Positions 8,877 to 19,534 of a DNA stretch of 32,893 bases are shown here, piece by piece (within the stretch, counting starts at the first letter, position 1; each line of letters starts with the position of its first letter). The stretch is from assembly GCF_019745455.1 (NCBI RefSeq), contig NZ_JAIETD010000036.1, forward strand, positions 1 through 32,893. The letters are read 5' to 3'. This stretch comes from Methylobacterium sp. (GTDB lineage: Bacteria > Pseudomonadota > Alphaproteobacteria > Rhizobiales > Beijerinckiaceae). Under the pieces are notes generated by a model. The model searched no databases, had not been told where the DNA came from, and worked only from the letters and a program-made list of their open reading frames with translations. The position numbers and the translations under genes are program-made.

Positions 8877-9533
8877 TCACCGCGCCACGATCGCGTTCAG
8901 GAGATCGTCCGGGGCGTCAAGCAGGATCGTCGGGTTGCTGGCCGCGAGGGTTTCGCCCCTCGTGTAGCCCCAGGCGACCGCGGCGAAATCGCATCCTGCC
9001 GAACATGCGGCGTCGTGATCGCGGGTCTCGTCGCCGACATAGAGCGTCCGCTGCGGGGTAATGCCCGTGCGACGGATCACGCTTTTGAGATGCCGCGTCT
9101 TCCCGAAGAGCGGCGCACCGCATGAATACCGAGTGATCCGGCTCGAGAGCTGCGGCCCGAGCACGCGGCGGACATTCGCTTCCGCGTTCGAACTGACGAT
9201 GGCGAGGTTCAGACCCGTTTGATGGAGATCCTCGATCGTCGGGGCGATGTCGGGAAACAGCTGGATCGCGTCGATCTCACGTGCGGCGAGGGCCGTCATG
9301 TGACGCGAGATCAGCGGCAGCTTCCAGGCGGGAATGCCCAGATGGCGGACGATGGCGCTTGCGCCCATGCCGCGCAGCGTGTCGATCTCGCCGTCCTCGA
9401 CGCGACGAAACCGATAGCGGTCCGCGACCCCGTTGAGCACGCTGCAGAACCACGGAAAGCTGTCGGCGAGCGTCCCGTCGAAGTCGAAGACCACGAGGTC
9501 GTAGCGGCGATCGGGTTCAGTCGGTACGGTCAA
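8877..9533 (-). CDS. HAD family hydrolase (phosphoglycolate phosphatase-like), TTG start
   Basis: This is a haloacid dehalogenase-type phosphatase of about 218 residues. Motif I is FDFDGTLADS (catalytic Asp17 and Asp19). Motif II is IVSSNAEANVR. Motif III is FGKTRHLKSVIRR, and motif IV is YVGDETRDHDAA. A helical cap lies between motifs I and II, as in the Gph group. The only start that keeps the domain intact is a TTG at 9533, whose last two bases overlap the TGA stop of the upstream kinase gene (TTGA). This suggests translational coupling to the kinase. The frame runs open far upstream through the kinase gene, but that stretch is an out-of-frame shadow. The substrate is unknown; phosphoglycolate is only the family's common one. 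Confidence 0.88.
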   Translation of the reverse strand: MTVPTEPDRRYDLVVFDFDGTLADSFPWFCSVLNGVADRYRFRRVEDGEIDTLRGMGASAIVRHLGIPAWKLPLISRHMTALAAREIDAIQLFPDIAPTIEDLHQTGLNLAIVSSNAEANVRRVLGPQLSSRITRYSCGAPLFGKTRHLKSVIRRTGITPQRTLYVGDETRDHDAACSAGCDFAAVAWGYTRGETLAASNPTILLDAPDDLLNAIVAR

Positions 9534-11428
9534 TGCCGGAGATTGGCGATCGGGACGCTCAGTCGCATCACGAGGCCGCCTGGCGCCCAGTCGTGGCTCA
9601 GGTCGCCGTCGAGCTGGCCGGCTACGCTGCGCTCGGCGAGGATCGTCCCGAAGCCGCGGCGGGTCGGCGGCCCCGCCACAGGCGGGCCGCCACTCTCGGC
9701 CCAGGTGAGATCGTAGCTCCCGTCCTGCGTTCGTCCGGTCAGCGTCACCTGTCCCTCGGTGGTGGAGAGACCGCCATACTTCATCGCGTTGGTCGCCTGC
9801 TCGTGCATGATGAGGGCAAGCGCGGTGGCCGTCCCGTCTCCGACGGCGACGTCGTCGCCAACGACGATCACCCGGGCACGGCCCTCTTCGGTATAGGGCG
9901 CCATGATCATGCGCATGAGACCCAGAACGGTCTGCCCGCTGACGGCCGGGGCGCTGGCAGGCGAATGCGGGCGGACGTATTCGTGCGCCTGTGCGAGGGC
10001 GCCGAGTCGCTGCCGGAAGGCCTGGACGAAGGGCGTCGCGGCGGGGTCGGTCCGTCCCGACAGGGCGGCGATGCCGCCCACCACGGCGAAGATGTTCTTG
10101 ATCCGGTGCGAGAGCTCCTTGATCAGGAGGTCGCGGGCTTCCTCCGCGCGCCTGCGCTCGCGCAGGTCGCGGGTCACCGTGGCGTAGCCCATCGGGGCGC
10201 CGTCGTCGCTGTGGACCTGAAAGATGTTGTAGAGGACCGCGATGGTTTCGCCGGTCTGGAAGTGCCGGAAGGCGAGTTCGCCCTCCCACCAGCCGTCCCG
10301 CAACGCAGTCGCCAGCACCACATCTTCGATGAAGGCGCGGCTCTCGGGAGCGAAACACTCGGACAACGAGATGTCGGCGACGGGCGTCGTCTCGGCGAGG
10401 CCGACGAGGCGGCGGCCGGCGGCGTTGATGTGAACGACCCGGAAGTCGGCATCTGCGATGCCGACGAAATCCTTGGATTGCGCCACGATGGCTGCGAGCT
10501 TGCGCGCCTCGGCCTCGGCCCGCTTCAGATCCTCGATATCCGTACAGGTCCCGAACCAGCGTTCGATCGCCCCATCCGCGTCGCGAATCGGCATGGCCCG
10601 TCCCAACGTCCAGCGATAATCGCCCGAATGGTGGCGCAGGCGATACTCGATCTCGTAGGGGTCGCCCGTGGCCAGCGAGTGGCGCCAACGCGTCCAGGCC
10701 CGCTCCTGGTCGTCCGGATGAAATACGTCGTTCCAGCCCACGCCGTCGGTGGAGCCGTAGGGCATGCCGGTGAACTCGTACCAGCGGTCGTTGTAGAAGT
10801 CGTGGAACCCGTCGGGCAGGGTCGTCCAGACCATCTGCGGCATCGCCGCGGTCATGACGCGGAAGCGTCGCTCGCTCGCGGCGAGCTCGGCCGCCTGGCT
10901 TGCGACCTCGGTGCGAATGCGCCGCGCCTCGATCAGGCTCGCAACCTGGCGTGCCAGGGCGCAGAGCACCTCGGTCTGCAGGTCCGTCAGTCCGTCGGGA
11001 CGCGGCTTGGTATCGAGGACGCAAAGGCTGCCCAGCGGCATCCCTGTCGATGTCCTGATCACCGCGCCGGCGTAGAAGCGGATCCCCTCCGGTGTCGTCA
11101 CGAGGGGATTGTCCTTCGACCGCGGGTCGAGGGTCAGATCGGGGATGACGAAGATCGTCTCGGCCTGGAGGGCATGCACGCAGACCGACAAGTCAAGCGA
11201 GGTTTCCGGGTCCGGGAATCCTATCCGCGCCTTGAACCATTGCCGCGACTTGTCGACGAGGCTGACAAGCGCGATCGGCGCGCCGGTGACCAGCGTGGCG
11301 ATCCGCACGAGATCGTCATAAGCGGCTTCCGGTGCCGTATCGAGGATCTGGAGGTCGTGCAGATGGGAGAGCCGGTCCGCCTCTGACCATTGACAGGCCG
11401 CCGTCGGACAGGGGTCATTCGAACTCAA
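9530..11428 (-). CDS. GAF-PAS-PAS sensor histidine kinase, HWE type
   Basis: The 632-residue product has a GAF domain (about residues 25-170, with QWFKAR, CVHAL and GSLCVLD). A PAS domain with PAC follows (about 185-305, MVWTTLPDGFHDFYNDRWYE), then a second PAS (about 308-425). The kinase core is of the HWE family: phosphoacceptor His441 in ELSHRIKN, N-box HEQATNAMKYGGLS (542-555), and the W-x-E motif WAESGGPPV (576-584) before the GFG loop. There is no membrane segment, so it is probably cytosolic. No response regulator is adjacent; it is followed by an overlapping HAD phosphatase gene. HWE and related kinases often feed the PhyR-EcfG general stress pathway in alphaproteobacteria, but that is an inference here. 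Confidence 0.95.
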   Translation of the reverse strand: MSSNDPCPTAACQWSEADRLSHLHDLQILDTAPEAAYDDLVRIATLVTGAPIALVSLVDKSRQWFKARIGFPDPETSLDLSVCVHALQAETIFVIPDLTLDPRSKDNPLVTTPEGIRFYAGAVIRTSTGMPLGSLCVLDTKPRPDGLTDLQTEVLCALARQVASLIEARRIRTEVASQAAELAASERRFRVMTAAMPQMVWTTLPDGFHDFYNDRWYEFTGMPYGSTDGVGWNDVFHPDDQERAWTRWRHSLATGDPYEIEYRLRHHSGDYRWTLGRAMPIRDADGAIERWFGTCTDIEDLKRAEAEARKLAAIVAQSKDFVGIADADFRVVHINAAGRRLVGLAETTPVADISLSECFAPESRAFIEDVVLATALRDGWWEGELAFRHFQTGETIAVLYNIFQVHSDDGAPMGYATVTRDLRERRRAEEARDLLIKELSHRIKNIFAVVGGIAALSGRTDPAATPFVQAFRQRLGALAQAHEYVRPHSPASAPAVSGQTVLGLMRMIMAPYTEEGRARVIVVGDDVAVGDGTATALALIMHEQATNAMKYGGLSTTEGQVTLTGRTQDGSYDLTWAESGGPPVAGPPTRRGFGTILAERSVAGQLDGDLSHDWAPGGLVMRLSVPIANLRH

Positions 11429-11593
11429 AGGCGCTGGCCCTCGCTGGGAGAGCGTCCATAGGCCTGAAATGTGGCGCTGGATAGCACGAGCTGCGGCTAA
11501 GCTCGAATAATTCGGCAGAAATGGCTTACGAGATAGCCCCCTTCGATCACATCAGCGCGACATGAGTGATAATTCTGCTGCTTAGAAAGGGGC

Positions 11594-11635
11594 CGAGGTC
11601 GATCAGTGTATAAAACAATACAATGATCGACCTCG
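11594..11635. terminator. Long inverted repeat between Old Yellow Enzyme and HWE kinase genes
   Basis: Two perfect 12-bp arms, CGAGGTCGATCA (11594-11605) and TGATCGACCTCG (11624-11635), flank an 18-base AT-rich spacer. Within the spacer TGTAT and ATACA can pair again, leaving a six-base loop and one mismatch, so about 17 bp of stem in all. It begins 23 bases past the stop of the Old Yellow Enzyme gene. The simplest reading is a transcription terminator, although the downstream side lacks a long T run (CCCCTTTCTAAG on the minus strand, CATACTTTTAAGG on the plus strand). An operator or RNA regulatory hairpin for the kinase gene is the alternative. Confidence 0.55.
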
Positions 11636-11658
11636 TGCATACTTTTAAGGCAGCTTCC

Positions 11659-12750
<1,092 letters not shown>

Positions 12751-12902
12751 CAGGTTTCTCGCAATGGGTTTCGACAAAGGGTGGGCGCTGCCCTGCGGCA
12801 AGGGCCGGCCGATGCGGCCTTAGGTGGGCTCTCGTCGATCGAGCGCCAGTTCGCGAAAGCCGCTGCGCCGTGCGCGGGCGCACATCGGTGCCAGGGCTGG
12901 CG

Positions 12903-12919
12903 CTCTCGGCACCCGAGAG
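12903..12919 (-). terminator. Possible terminator hairpin after thiL
   Basis: CTCTCGG and CCGAGAG pair perfectly around a three-base loop, about 17 bases beyond the thiL stop. There is no T run, so an intrinsic terminator is uncertain. The position at the end of the rib-nus-thi gene block fits. Confidence 0.35.
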
Positions 12920-12936
12920 GCTCGGCGTCGGCCCTT

Positions 12937-13938
12937 TCAGAAGTGACTGAACGATCCGCCCGGGAAGGTCCGGATCGCGCCGTCGGCCATGGTGAATGCC
13001 GGAAGCGCGTCGCCCGCCGTCACGGTACCGATGACGCTGAAGGCGATGCCGGCCGCAGCGGCCTCTGCGCTCAGGCCGTCGACGTCTTTCTCAGGCACCG
13101 CGCAGAGGATCTCGTAGTCGTCCCCTCCGGTAAGAGCAGTGTCAAGGAGTGCCGGCTCTCGGGCGATGGCGGCGCGCGCGGCCGCCGACAGGGGAATGTC
13201 GCTGACGAGGATCTCTGCGCCCCTCCCCTCGCCTTTGAGCATCTTGGCGAGGTCGCCGGCGAGGCCGTCGGAGATGTCCATGGCCGCGCGGGCATGGGCG
13301 CGCAGGGCCGGAGCCAAAGCGACGCGCGGGCGGGGATGCCGGTAGCGGTCGACGAGCGCGTCCACGGTGGCGCGATCGAGGTCGCCGGCCCAGGCGGGCA
13401 TGGAGGCGCGGGCGAGATGAAGCCCGATTGCGGCATCGCCGATGGTGCCGGTGACGCAGATGCGGTCGCCGACCTCGGCAGTCATCCGCCGGACCATCTG
13501 GCCGGCAGGTACCTCACCGAAGGCCGTGATCCCGATGAAGGCCGGGCCGCCGGCGCGCACGGTGTCGCCCCCGAGGAGCGGGCAACCGAAGGCGGCGATC
13601 GCCTCGCAGAGGCCGGCCGCGAAGACCGACAGCCAATCCTCGGTCCAGTCCGTCGGAAGGCCCAGGGATAGGACGAATCCGCAAGGCGCGGCGCCTTTCG
13701 CGGCGAGGTCCGAGAAATTCACACCGAGCGCCTTGCGGGCGACGGAGCCGGCTGGGTCATCCGCCAGAAAATGGACGCCTGCGACGATCGTGTCGGTCGT
13801 CACGACGAGATCGTGGCCGGGGCTCGGCGTGAGTGTCGCGGCGTCGTCGCGAAGGTTGTCGGCGCCCGGCCCGGAAAGGGGTGCGAAGTAGCGCGCGATC
13901 AGCGCGTCCTCGCCGAGCCTCGGCGCCGCGCCGCTCAT
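12937..13938 (-). CDS. thiL: Thiamine-monophosphate kinase
   Basis: ThiL phosphorylates thiamine monophosphate to the active cofactor thiamine diphosphate. The 333-residue product has the expected motifs: paired aspartates at 31-32 (NLRDDAA), TTDTIVAGVHF (47-57), NFSDLAAKG (74-82), GGDT (123-126), MDISDGLAGDL (220-230) and TGGDDYEIL (270-278). These bind Mg-ATP and substrate in the PurM-like fold. It begins 7 bp after the nusB stop, in the common nusB-thiL order. Length and both ends look normal. It is the last gene of the riboflavin/thiamine block. Confidence 0.96.
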   Translation of the reverse strand: MSGAAPRLGEDALIARYFAPLSGPGADNLRDDAATLTPSPGHDLVVTTDTIVAGVHFLADDPAGSVARKALGVNFSDLAAKGAAPCGFVLSLGLPTDWTEDWLSVFAAGLCEAIAAFGCPLLGGDTVRAGGPAFIGITAFGEVPAGQMVRRMTAEVGDRICVTGTIGDAAIGLHLARASMPAWAGDLDRATVDALVDRYRHPRPRVALAPALRAHARAAMDISDGLAGDLAKMLKGEGRGAEILVSDIPLSAAARAAIAREPALLDTALTGGDDYEILCAVPEKDVDGLSAEAAAAGIAFSVIGTVTAGDALPAFTMADGAIRTFPGGSFSHF

Positions 13939-13945
13939 CGCCGGC

Positions 13946-14431
13946 TCAGCCCTTGACGCTGCCCGGGAGCCCGGCGAATTCCGTGCCCCTCACCCCACGG
14001 GCGATCTTGTCGAGGACCGCGTTGACGACGCCGGGTTCGTCGCCGGCGAAGAAGCTGTCGGCGACGGCGACGTATTCGGAGATGACGACCCGGGCCGGAA
14101 CGTCGCGGCGGAACATCAGCTCGTAGGTTCCGGCCCTCAGGATGGCCCGCAGAACAGCTTCGATCCGCTTGAGCGGCCAGCCGGCGGCCAGAGCCTGGTC
14201 GACCTGCGGATCGATGGCGCGCTGCTCTTCGACGGTGCCGCGGAGAAGATCGCGAAAGAAGGCGATCTCCGCCGGGGGGTGGTCGATGCCGTCGACCTCG
14301 CGCCCGATCCAGAACGCCTCGAACTCGGCGAGCGCCTCGATCACGCCCTTGTCCGAGATCTCCATCTCGTAGAGGGCCTGGACGACGGAGAGACGGGCGC
14401 CGCTGCGCTCGACGGTCTTTGACATGATCAT
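13946..14431 (-). CDS. nusB: Transcription antitermination factor NusB
   Basis: NusB binds boxA RNA with NusE (S10) to promote antitermination of rRNA operons. The 161-residue product has the family's N-terminal [18 protein letters not shown] and C-terminal [30 protein letters not shown] (helical RNA- and S10-binding region; the latter split here only for description). The ATG at 14431 overlaps the ribH stop as ATGA. A second ATG two codons on (14425) is also usable. The ribH-nusB pairing is widely conserved, and the overlap suggests coupled translation. Confidence 0.95.
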   Translation of the reverse strand: MIMSKTVERSGARLSVVQALYEMEISDKGVIEALAEFEAFWIGREVDGIDHPPAEIAFFRDLLRGTVEEQRAIDPQVDQALAAGWPLKRIEAVLRAILRAGTYELMFRRDVPARVVISEYVAVADSFFAGDEPGVVNAVLDKIARGVRGTEFAGLPGSVKG

Positions 14432-14943
14432 TCTTCTCCGACGGAAGCGGCCGAGGCTGCGCGCTTGAGCGCGAGCACCGTAAGGGCGGCTTCCGCCGCA
14501 CCGCCACCCTTGTTCATCTCCGCGACCCGTGCCCGCGCCTCGGCCTGCTCCTGAGTTTCGACCGTCAGGATGCCGTTGCCGAGGGGCAGGCGCAGGGTGA
14601 CGGACAGGTCCATCAATGCGCGCGCGCTCTCGCCGGCGACGATGTCGTAATGGCCGGTCTCACCCCGAATGACACAGCCGAGCGCGACGGCCGCATCGTA
14701 GGGCTGTCCGGCCCGTTCCGCCGCCTCGATCAGGATGGCGACGGCAGAGGGGATTTCGAGGGCTCCTGGCACTGTCACTACGGTCGCTTCGGCGCCTGCC
14801 GCCTCGATGGCTGCCCCTGCGCCCGCCAAGAGTTCGTCGGCGATGTCATCGTAGTAGCGCGCCTCGACCACCAGAACGCGAGCTCCTCTGAGAGCCTCGG
14901 CTAGCCGGGGATCACTGCGGAAGGTCGGGCTCGTGGATACCAT
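14428..14943 (-). CDS. ribH: 6,7-dimethyl-8-ribityllumazine synthase
   Basis: Lumazine synthase joins 5-amino-6-ribitylaminouracil with dihydroxybutanone phosphate in the penultimate step of riboflavin synthesis. The 171-residue product shows [18 protein letters not shown] at the ribityl-binding site, [12 protein letters not shown], and [18 protein letters not shown] with the catalytic His. The ATG at 14943 has GAGG six bases upstream. The open frame continues 65 codons further, but that stretch has no family similarity. A 352-bp gap separates it from ribE, unlike the tight or overlapping junctions elsewhere in this block. It overlaps nusB by four bases. Confidence 0.96.
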   Translation of the reverse strand: MVSTSPTFRSDPRLAEALRGARVLVVEARYYDDIADELLAGAGAAIEAAGAEATVVTVPGALEIPSAVAILIEAAERAGQPYDAAVALGCVIRGETGHYDIVAGESARALMDLSVTLRLPLGNGILTVETQEQAEARARVAEMNKGGGAAEAALTVLALKRAASAASVGEE

Positions 14944-15295
14944 GGCGGCCTCGTCGCTGTTTTCGTGCCTGGGCCGTCCCGCCACCCGATAGGGCGACGC
15001 GGATCGGCCCATCGCGTTCCTGAACCTTGAGGTCGCCGCCCTGGCCGCCCGATGGACTCGGGCCCTTCTCATTCGGTGCCCCCGACCCTTGCGGGCCGGG
15101 ATCGCCGCAGCACTAGACCGAAGGCAGGCAGGCCACAAGCGTGGGCGTGACCGGCCTCACCCGCGGAACGGCAACGCGACTCATCCATAAGGAAAGCCGC
15201 CTGTTTCAGCCGCGAGACAGCCTGCTCACCTGGATACCGTAGGAAGGGATTCCGTCGAAGTGCCTGTACGCTTCCTCTAGCCTGACCGACATCGC
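14944..15295. other. Gene-free gap between ribE and ribH
   Basis: This 352-bp stretch has no open frame with recognisable similarity on either strand. I looked for an FMN riboswitch (the AGGGCGGGGTGAAA...CCCCACCGGCGG core) on the minus strand upstream of ribH and did not see it. No tRNA and no T-tract terminator is visible. It may hold a promoter for ribH-nusB-thiL, but no convincing -35/-10 pair stands out. Confidence 0.6.
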
Positions 15296-15952
15296 CTACG
15301 AAGTTCGCGGCGCGCCCAGCGTGTCCCGGCTTTCGCTCAGACGTGCCGCGTAGCGGGCGATGAGATCGACCTCGAGGTTCAGCACGTCGCCCGCCCGGCG
15401 CTCGCCCCAGGTGGTGACCGCTAAGGTGTGGGGGATCAGCAGAACCGAGAACAGGTCGCCATCAACCGAGTTGACGGTCAGCGAGGTGCCGTCGAGGCAG
15501 ATCGAGCCCTTCTCTGCGATGAAGCGCGCTAGAGCCGCGGGCGCGCGGATGACGAAGCGATCGCTCGGCGCCCATTGCGGGTCGCCCGTACCTCCGGTGA
15601 CCGGTTCGCAGGCGACGATCTCGCCGAGCCCGTCCACATGGCCGGTGACGAGATGACCACCGAGCTCGTCTCCGACCTTGAGAGAGCGTTCGAGGTTCAC
15701 GCGCGTGCCGACGCTCCAGGTGCCGACGCTGGTCCGCGCCAGCGTCTCGGCGGCCGCATCGACGCTGAATCGGCAGCCACCCTCGGTCGGTTCGACCGCG
15801 ACCGCAGTGAGGCAGGGACCCGAACAGGCGATCGAGGCGCCGAGAGCGATGGTTGCCGGATCGTAGGACGACTGGATCGTCAGGCGCCGCAGGCGCTCGC
15901 TCCCACTCGCGGCGACAACGGTGCCGACATCGGTCACGAGACCAGTGAACAT
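15296..15952 (-). CDS. ribE: Riboflavin synthase (alpha chain)
   Basis: Riboflavin synthase dismutates two lumazine molecules into riboflavin. The 218-residue product opens with the invariant MFTGLV and contains the two tandem lumazine-binding barrels. The first includes GASIACSGPCLTAV and SVGTRVNLERSLKVGDELGG. The second includes IAEKGSICLDGTSLTVN. Each barrel ends in the typical LE(R/V)D-type segment. The start lies inside the end of ribD, with a 19-bp overlap (15934-15952), so translation is probably coupled. Length is normal to slightly long. The symbol ribE is used in the sense of riboflavin synthase (ribC in some naming schemes). Confidence 0.96.
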   Translation of the reverse strand: MFTGLVTDVGTVVAASGSERLRRLTIQSSYDPATIALGASIACSGPCLTAVAVEPTEGGCRFSVDAAAETLARTSVGTWSVGTRVNLERSLKVGDELGGHLVTGHVDGLGEIVACEPVTGGTGDPQWAPSDRFVIRAPAALARFIAEKGSICLDGTSLTVNSVDGDLFSVLLIPHTLAVTTWGERRAGDVLNLEVDLIARYAARLSESRDTLGAPRTS

Positions 15953-17079
15953 AAAACGCTCCGCTCATAGGTGACGGCCCGGTCCTCGCCGAGCTGACGG
16001 ACCTCGACTTGCCGCAGATGGCCGCTCGACAGGCGCTCGCCGAGACGCGGACCGACGGCCGGCAGGCCGCCGCTCTCCCCGAGGGTCACCGCTCCCTCGA
16101 TCAGGGTGCAGATGTCGACGAGGTCGGCTGCGGCAAGCGCGTCGGCGAGGCGCGGACCTCCCTCGCTGCAGATCCGAGTGATGCCGTAGGCCGACAATTG
16201 CCGAAGGGCGTCGGTGAGGTCGATCCTCCCGCCGGAATCGGCGTCGACGGAGAGGATCTCGACTCCGGCCGAGGTCAGCATCCGCCGGGCATGGGCCGGG
16301 GCGCTGCGGGTGGTGAGGACGAGAGTGGGGATGTCGCGCGCGCTGCGGACGAGATGGGTCGAGGGCAGGAGCCGCAGGGTCGAGTCGAGCACCACGCGGA
16401 CAGGCGACCGCGAGCCGAGGCCGGGCAGCCGGACATTGAGCGACGGGTCGTCGGCGCGCACGGTTCCGATCCCGACCATGATGGCATCGCCATGGATGCG
16501 CCAGAGATGAACCTCGCCGCTCGCCACGGCGCCCGAAATCTGCAGCCGCCGGTCGGGCGTGCCCGCCGCGAACCCGTCCTGCGTCAGGGCGAGCTTGAGG
16601 TGGAGGCTCGGGCGCCCCAGCGTGATGCGGCTGATATGGCCGAGATGGGCGCGGCAAGCCTCCTCCCGGAGCACGCCGGTCGTTACGGCGATGCCGGCGG
16701 CGGTCAGCCCGGCGTGACCACGCCCGGCGACGCGGGGATCGGGGTCTTCCATCGCTGTCACTACCCGGGCGAGGCCGGCGCCGATGATCGTCTCGGTACA
16801 GGGCGGCGTCCGCCCGTGATGCGAGCAGGGTTCGAGTGTCACGTAGAGCGTGGCGCCGCGTGCCGCCTCTCCGGCCATGGACACCGCGAGCGGCTCGCCG
16901 TGCGGTCGCCCGCCAGGCGCGGTGACGCCCTGCCCGACGATGCGCTCGGCCCCTGGCGGTCCGGCAACCACCACGGCGCCGACGGACGGATTAGGCCAGG
17001 TTCGCCCGAGGTTGCGCCGCCCGAGCGCCAAGGCGAGGCGCATGTAGCGGCGGTCCGCCTCGTCCGTCGCTGCGTTCAT
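15934..17079 (-). CDS. ribD: Bifunctional diaminohydroxyphosphoribosylaminopyrimidine deaminase / reductase
   Basis: RibD performs the second and third steps of riboflavin synthesis from GTP. The 381-residue product has an N-terminal zinc deaminase domain (about residues 8-145) with ligands His60, Cys85 and Cys94 (PHGEPLA and [12 protein letters not shown]) and proton shuttle Glu62. The C-terminal reductase domain (about 155-370) includes [12 protein letters not shown] and a [17 protein letters not shown]-site motif. The residue between His60 and Glu62 is Gly where Ala is most common; the catalytic residues are intact. The ATG at 17079 overlaps the nrdR stop as ATGA, and its end overlaps ribE, giving an nrdR-ribD-ribE unit. 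Confidence 0.96.
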   Translation of the reverse strand: MNAATDEADRRYMRLALALGRRNLGRTWPNPSVGAVVVAGPPGAERIVGQGVTAPGGRPHGEPLAVSMAGEAARGATLYVTLEPCSHHGRTPPCTETIIGAGLARVVTAMEDPDPRVAGRGHAGLTAAGIAVTTGVLREEACRAHLGHISRITLGRPSLHLKLALTQDGFAAGTPDRRLQISGAVASGEVHLWRIHGDAIMVGIGTVRADDPSLNVRLPGLGSRSPVRVVLDSTLRLLPSTHLVRSARDIPTLVLTTRSAPAHARRMLTSAGVEILSVDADSGGRIDLTDALRQLSAYGITRICSEGGPRLADALAAADLVDICTLIEGAVTLGESGGLPAVGPRLGERLSSGHLRQVEVRQLGEDRAVTYERSVLCSLVS

Positions 17080-17597
17080 GAACGCACCCGCGTCGAGCGC
17101 GTGGGTGTGCGTGTCGTGACCGCCTCCTCTACCTCGGGCGGCGCCCCGGCCTCGCCAAGGGTGCCGAGCAGGGCCTTGAAGTCGCTGGCCTCGCGGAAAT
17201 TCTTATAGACGGAGGCGAAGCGGACATAGGCGACGTCGTCAAGGCCTTTAAGGCCCTGCATTACCAACTCGCCGATCGCCTCGCTCGGGATCTCTCCATC
17301 GCCGCCGCTCTCCAATTGCCGGGTGATGCCGCTGACGAGGCGCTCGATCCGTTCCGGCTCGACCGGCCGCTTGCGGAGGGCGACCCCAATCGAGCGCTGC
17401 AGCTTGTCTCGGTCGAACGGCACCCGCTTGCCAGACCGCTTCACCACCACGAGTTCGCGAAGCTGAACCCGCTCGAAGGTCGTGAACCGACCGGCGCAAT
17501 CGGGACAGACACGCCGGCGGCGGATGGCGGCCGCATCGTCGCTCGGGCGCGAATCCTTCACCTGGGTATCGGGGCCGCCGCAATAGGGGCATCGCAT
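17076..17597 (-). CDS. nrdR: Transcriptional repressor NrdR
   Basis: NrdR is the (d)ATP-sensing repressor of ribonucleotide reductase genes. The 173-residue product starts MRCPYCGG and forms a four-cysteine zinc ribbon (CPYC...CPDC, residues 3-34, with RRRRVC and RFTTFERV), followed by the ATP-cone ([20 protein letters not shown] onward). An in-frame GTG/ATG extension to 17645 was rejected because the family starts at MRCP. It sits between glyA and ribD, the usual alphaproteobacterial place. The C-terminal 20-25 residues are a low-complexity Thr/Arg tail, longer than in E. coli but common in this class. Confidence 0.95.
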   Translation of the reverse strand: MRCPYCGGPDTQVKDSRPSDDAAAIRRRRVCPDCAGRFTTFERVQLRELVVVKRSGKRVPFDRDKLQRSIGVALRKRPVEPERIERLVSGITRQLESGGDGEIPSEAIGELVMQGLKGLDDVAYVRFASVYKNFREASDFKALLGTLGEAGAPPEVEEAVTTRTPTRSTRVRS

Positions 17598-17647
17598 CGG
17601 GCGGTTCGATCTGTCTCGATGGCGCGGAGGGCCGGCCCGGTACAACG

Positions 17648-17683
17648 GGAACGGCCACGGACCTGATGATCCGTGGCCGTTCC
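17648..17683 (-). terminator. Perfect 14-bp dyad between glyA and nrdR
   Basis: GGAACGGCCACGGA (17648-17661) and its exact reverse complement (17670-17683) flank an eight-base loop. The hairpin lies 40 bases past the glyA stop and ends 50 bases before the nrdR start. It is most simply the glyA terminator. The following minus-strand bases (CCGTTGTACC) lack a T run, so partial read-through or attenuation into nrdR-rib is possible. Confidence 0.6.
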
Positions 17684-17723
17684 TTAGCGGTTTCGTACCC
17701 GCAGGTTAAGCGGGGCGAAGCGT

Positions 17724-19028
<1,305 letters not shown>

Positions 19029-19219
19029 GGATGCCCTCGATTGTTGAACGAGCCTACGCGCCCCTTATCCGTCGGCGTGCACGGACGGGCGTTCGAAAGC
19101 GTGATTACTACACGGGCTGGGATGCCAGGCCAAGCGCAGGGGAATTTGCCGCGCGGGTCCAAAAAATTTGAACGCGCCGAAGTCGTCAGCCACAGCACGA
19201 TGATAGAAGTCGATGCGCG
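19029..19219. other. Leader region of glyA
   Basis: This is non-coding sequence upstream of glyA. Apart from a weak promoter-like pair (listed separately) and a short A-run (CCAAAAAATTTG near 19160), I see no riboswitch or conserved motif that I can name. Confidence 0.5.
19105..19133 (-). promoter_or_regulatory. Weak promoter-like pair upstream of glyA
   Basis: On the minus strand TTGGCC (19133-19128) and TAGTAA (19110-19105) are spaced by 17 bases, about 77 bases before the glyA start. The match to sigma-70 consensus is modest (four of six and three of six). Chance occurrence is quite possible. Confidence 0.25.
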
Positions 19220-19534
19220 TCAATCAGCGGGCGATATCTTCATCGGGCCTTTTCCGCCGCCATCCTCGTTCCCCGCTTCGTTCCCGGAGGAACTTCCGCT
19301 CCCGCCGGTCGGTGCGGCGCCTCGGCCTGGAGGCGCCCCGCCTGCACCGGATAGAGACGAGAGAAGGCTGGAGAAAATGCTGGCGATCGGACCGCCGGGC
19401 ATCCCGCCACCGCCCATGGGACTGGCGCCCATTGGGCCGGCGGCCATTCCACCCAACACGCTTGCGAAACCGGGTATTATGACGCCCCGCACTCCCCCAT
19501 CGAATTCGACTCGGGATAGATACGATTTAACCAT
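19220..19534 (-). CDS. Doubtful small glycine-rich ORF
   Basis: An ATG at 19534 opens a 104-codon frame. The product has a Gly/Met/Pro-rich middle (VLGGMAAGPMGASPMGGGGM), a short hydrophobic piece (IASIFSSLLSSL) and a Gly/Ser/Asn/Asp-rich tail. It has no signal peptide and matches no family I know. Third-position GC is clearly lower than in the neighbouring genes, and no good ribosome-binding site precedes the ATG. A TTG ten codons upstream is an alternative start. It lies divergent from nothing and upstream of nothing obvious, in an AT-richer gap. It could be a real orphan gene, a decayed one, or chance. Confidence 0.3.
   Translation of the reverse strand: MVKSYLSRVEFDGGVRGVIIPGFASVLGGMAAGPMGASPMGGGGMPGGPIASIFSSLLSSLSGAGGAPPGRGAAPTGGSGSSSGNEAGNEDGGGKGPMKISPAD

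Noticed and set aside
8877..11024. HAD phosphatase fused to a long N-terminal region
   Set aside because: The upstream 490 codons of this frame are a shadow of the kinase gene. The real phosphatase is the last 218 codons or so, from the TTG at 9533.
9533..11386. 617-codon plus-strand open frame antisense to the HWE kinase
   Set aside because: The kinase frame carries all expected motifs, and the antisense product has no recognisable domain.
14944..15295. Possible FMN riboswitch ahead of ribH
   Set aside because: The conserved FMN aptamer core sequences are absent on the minus strand.
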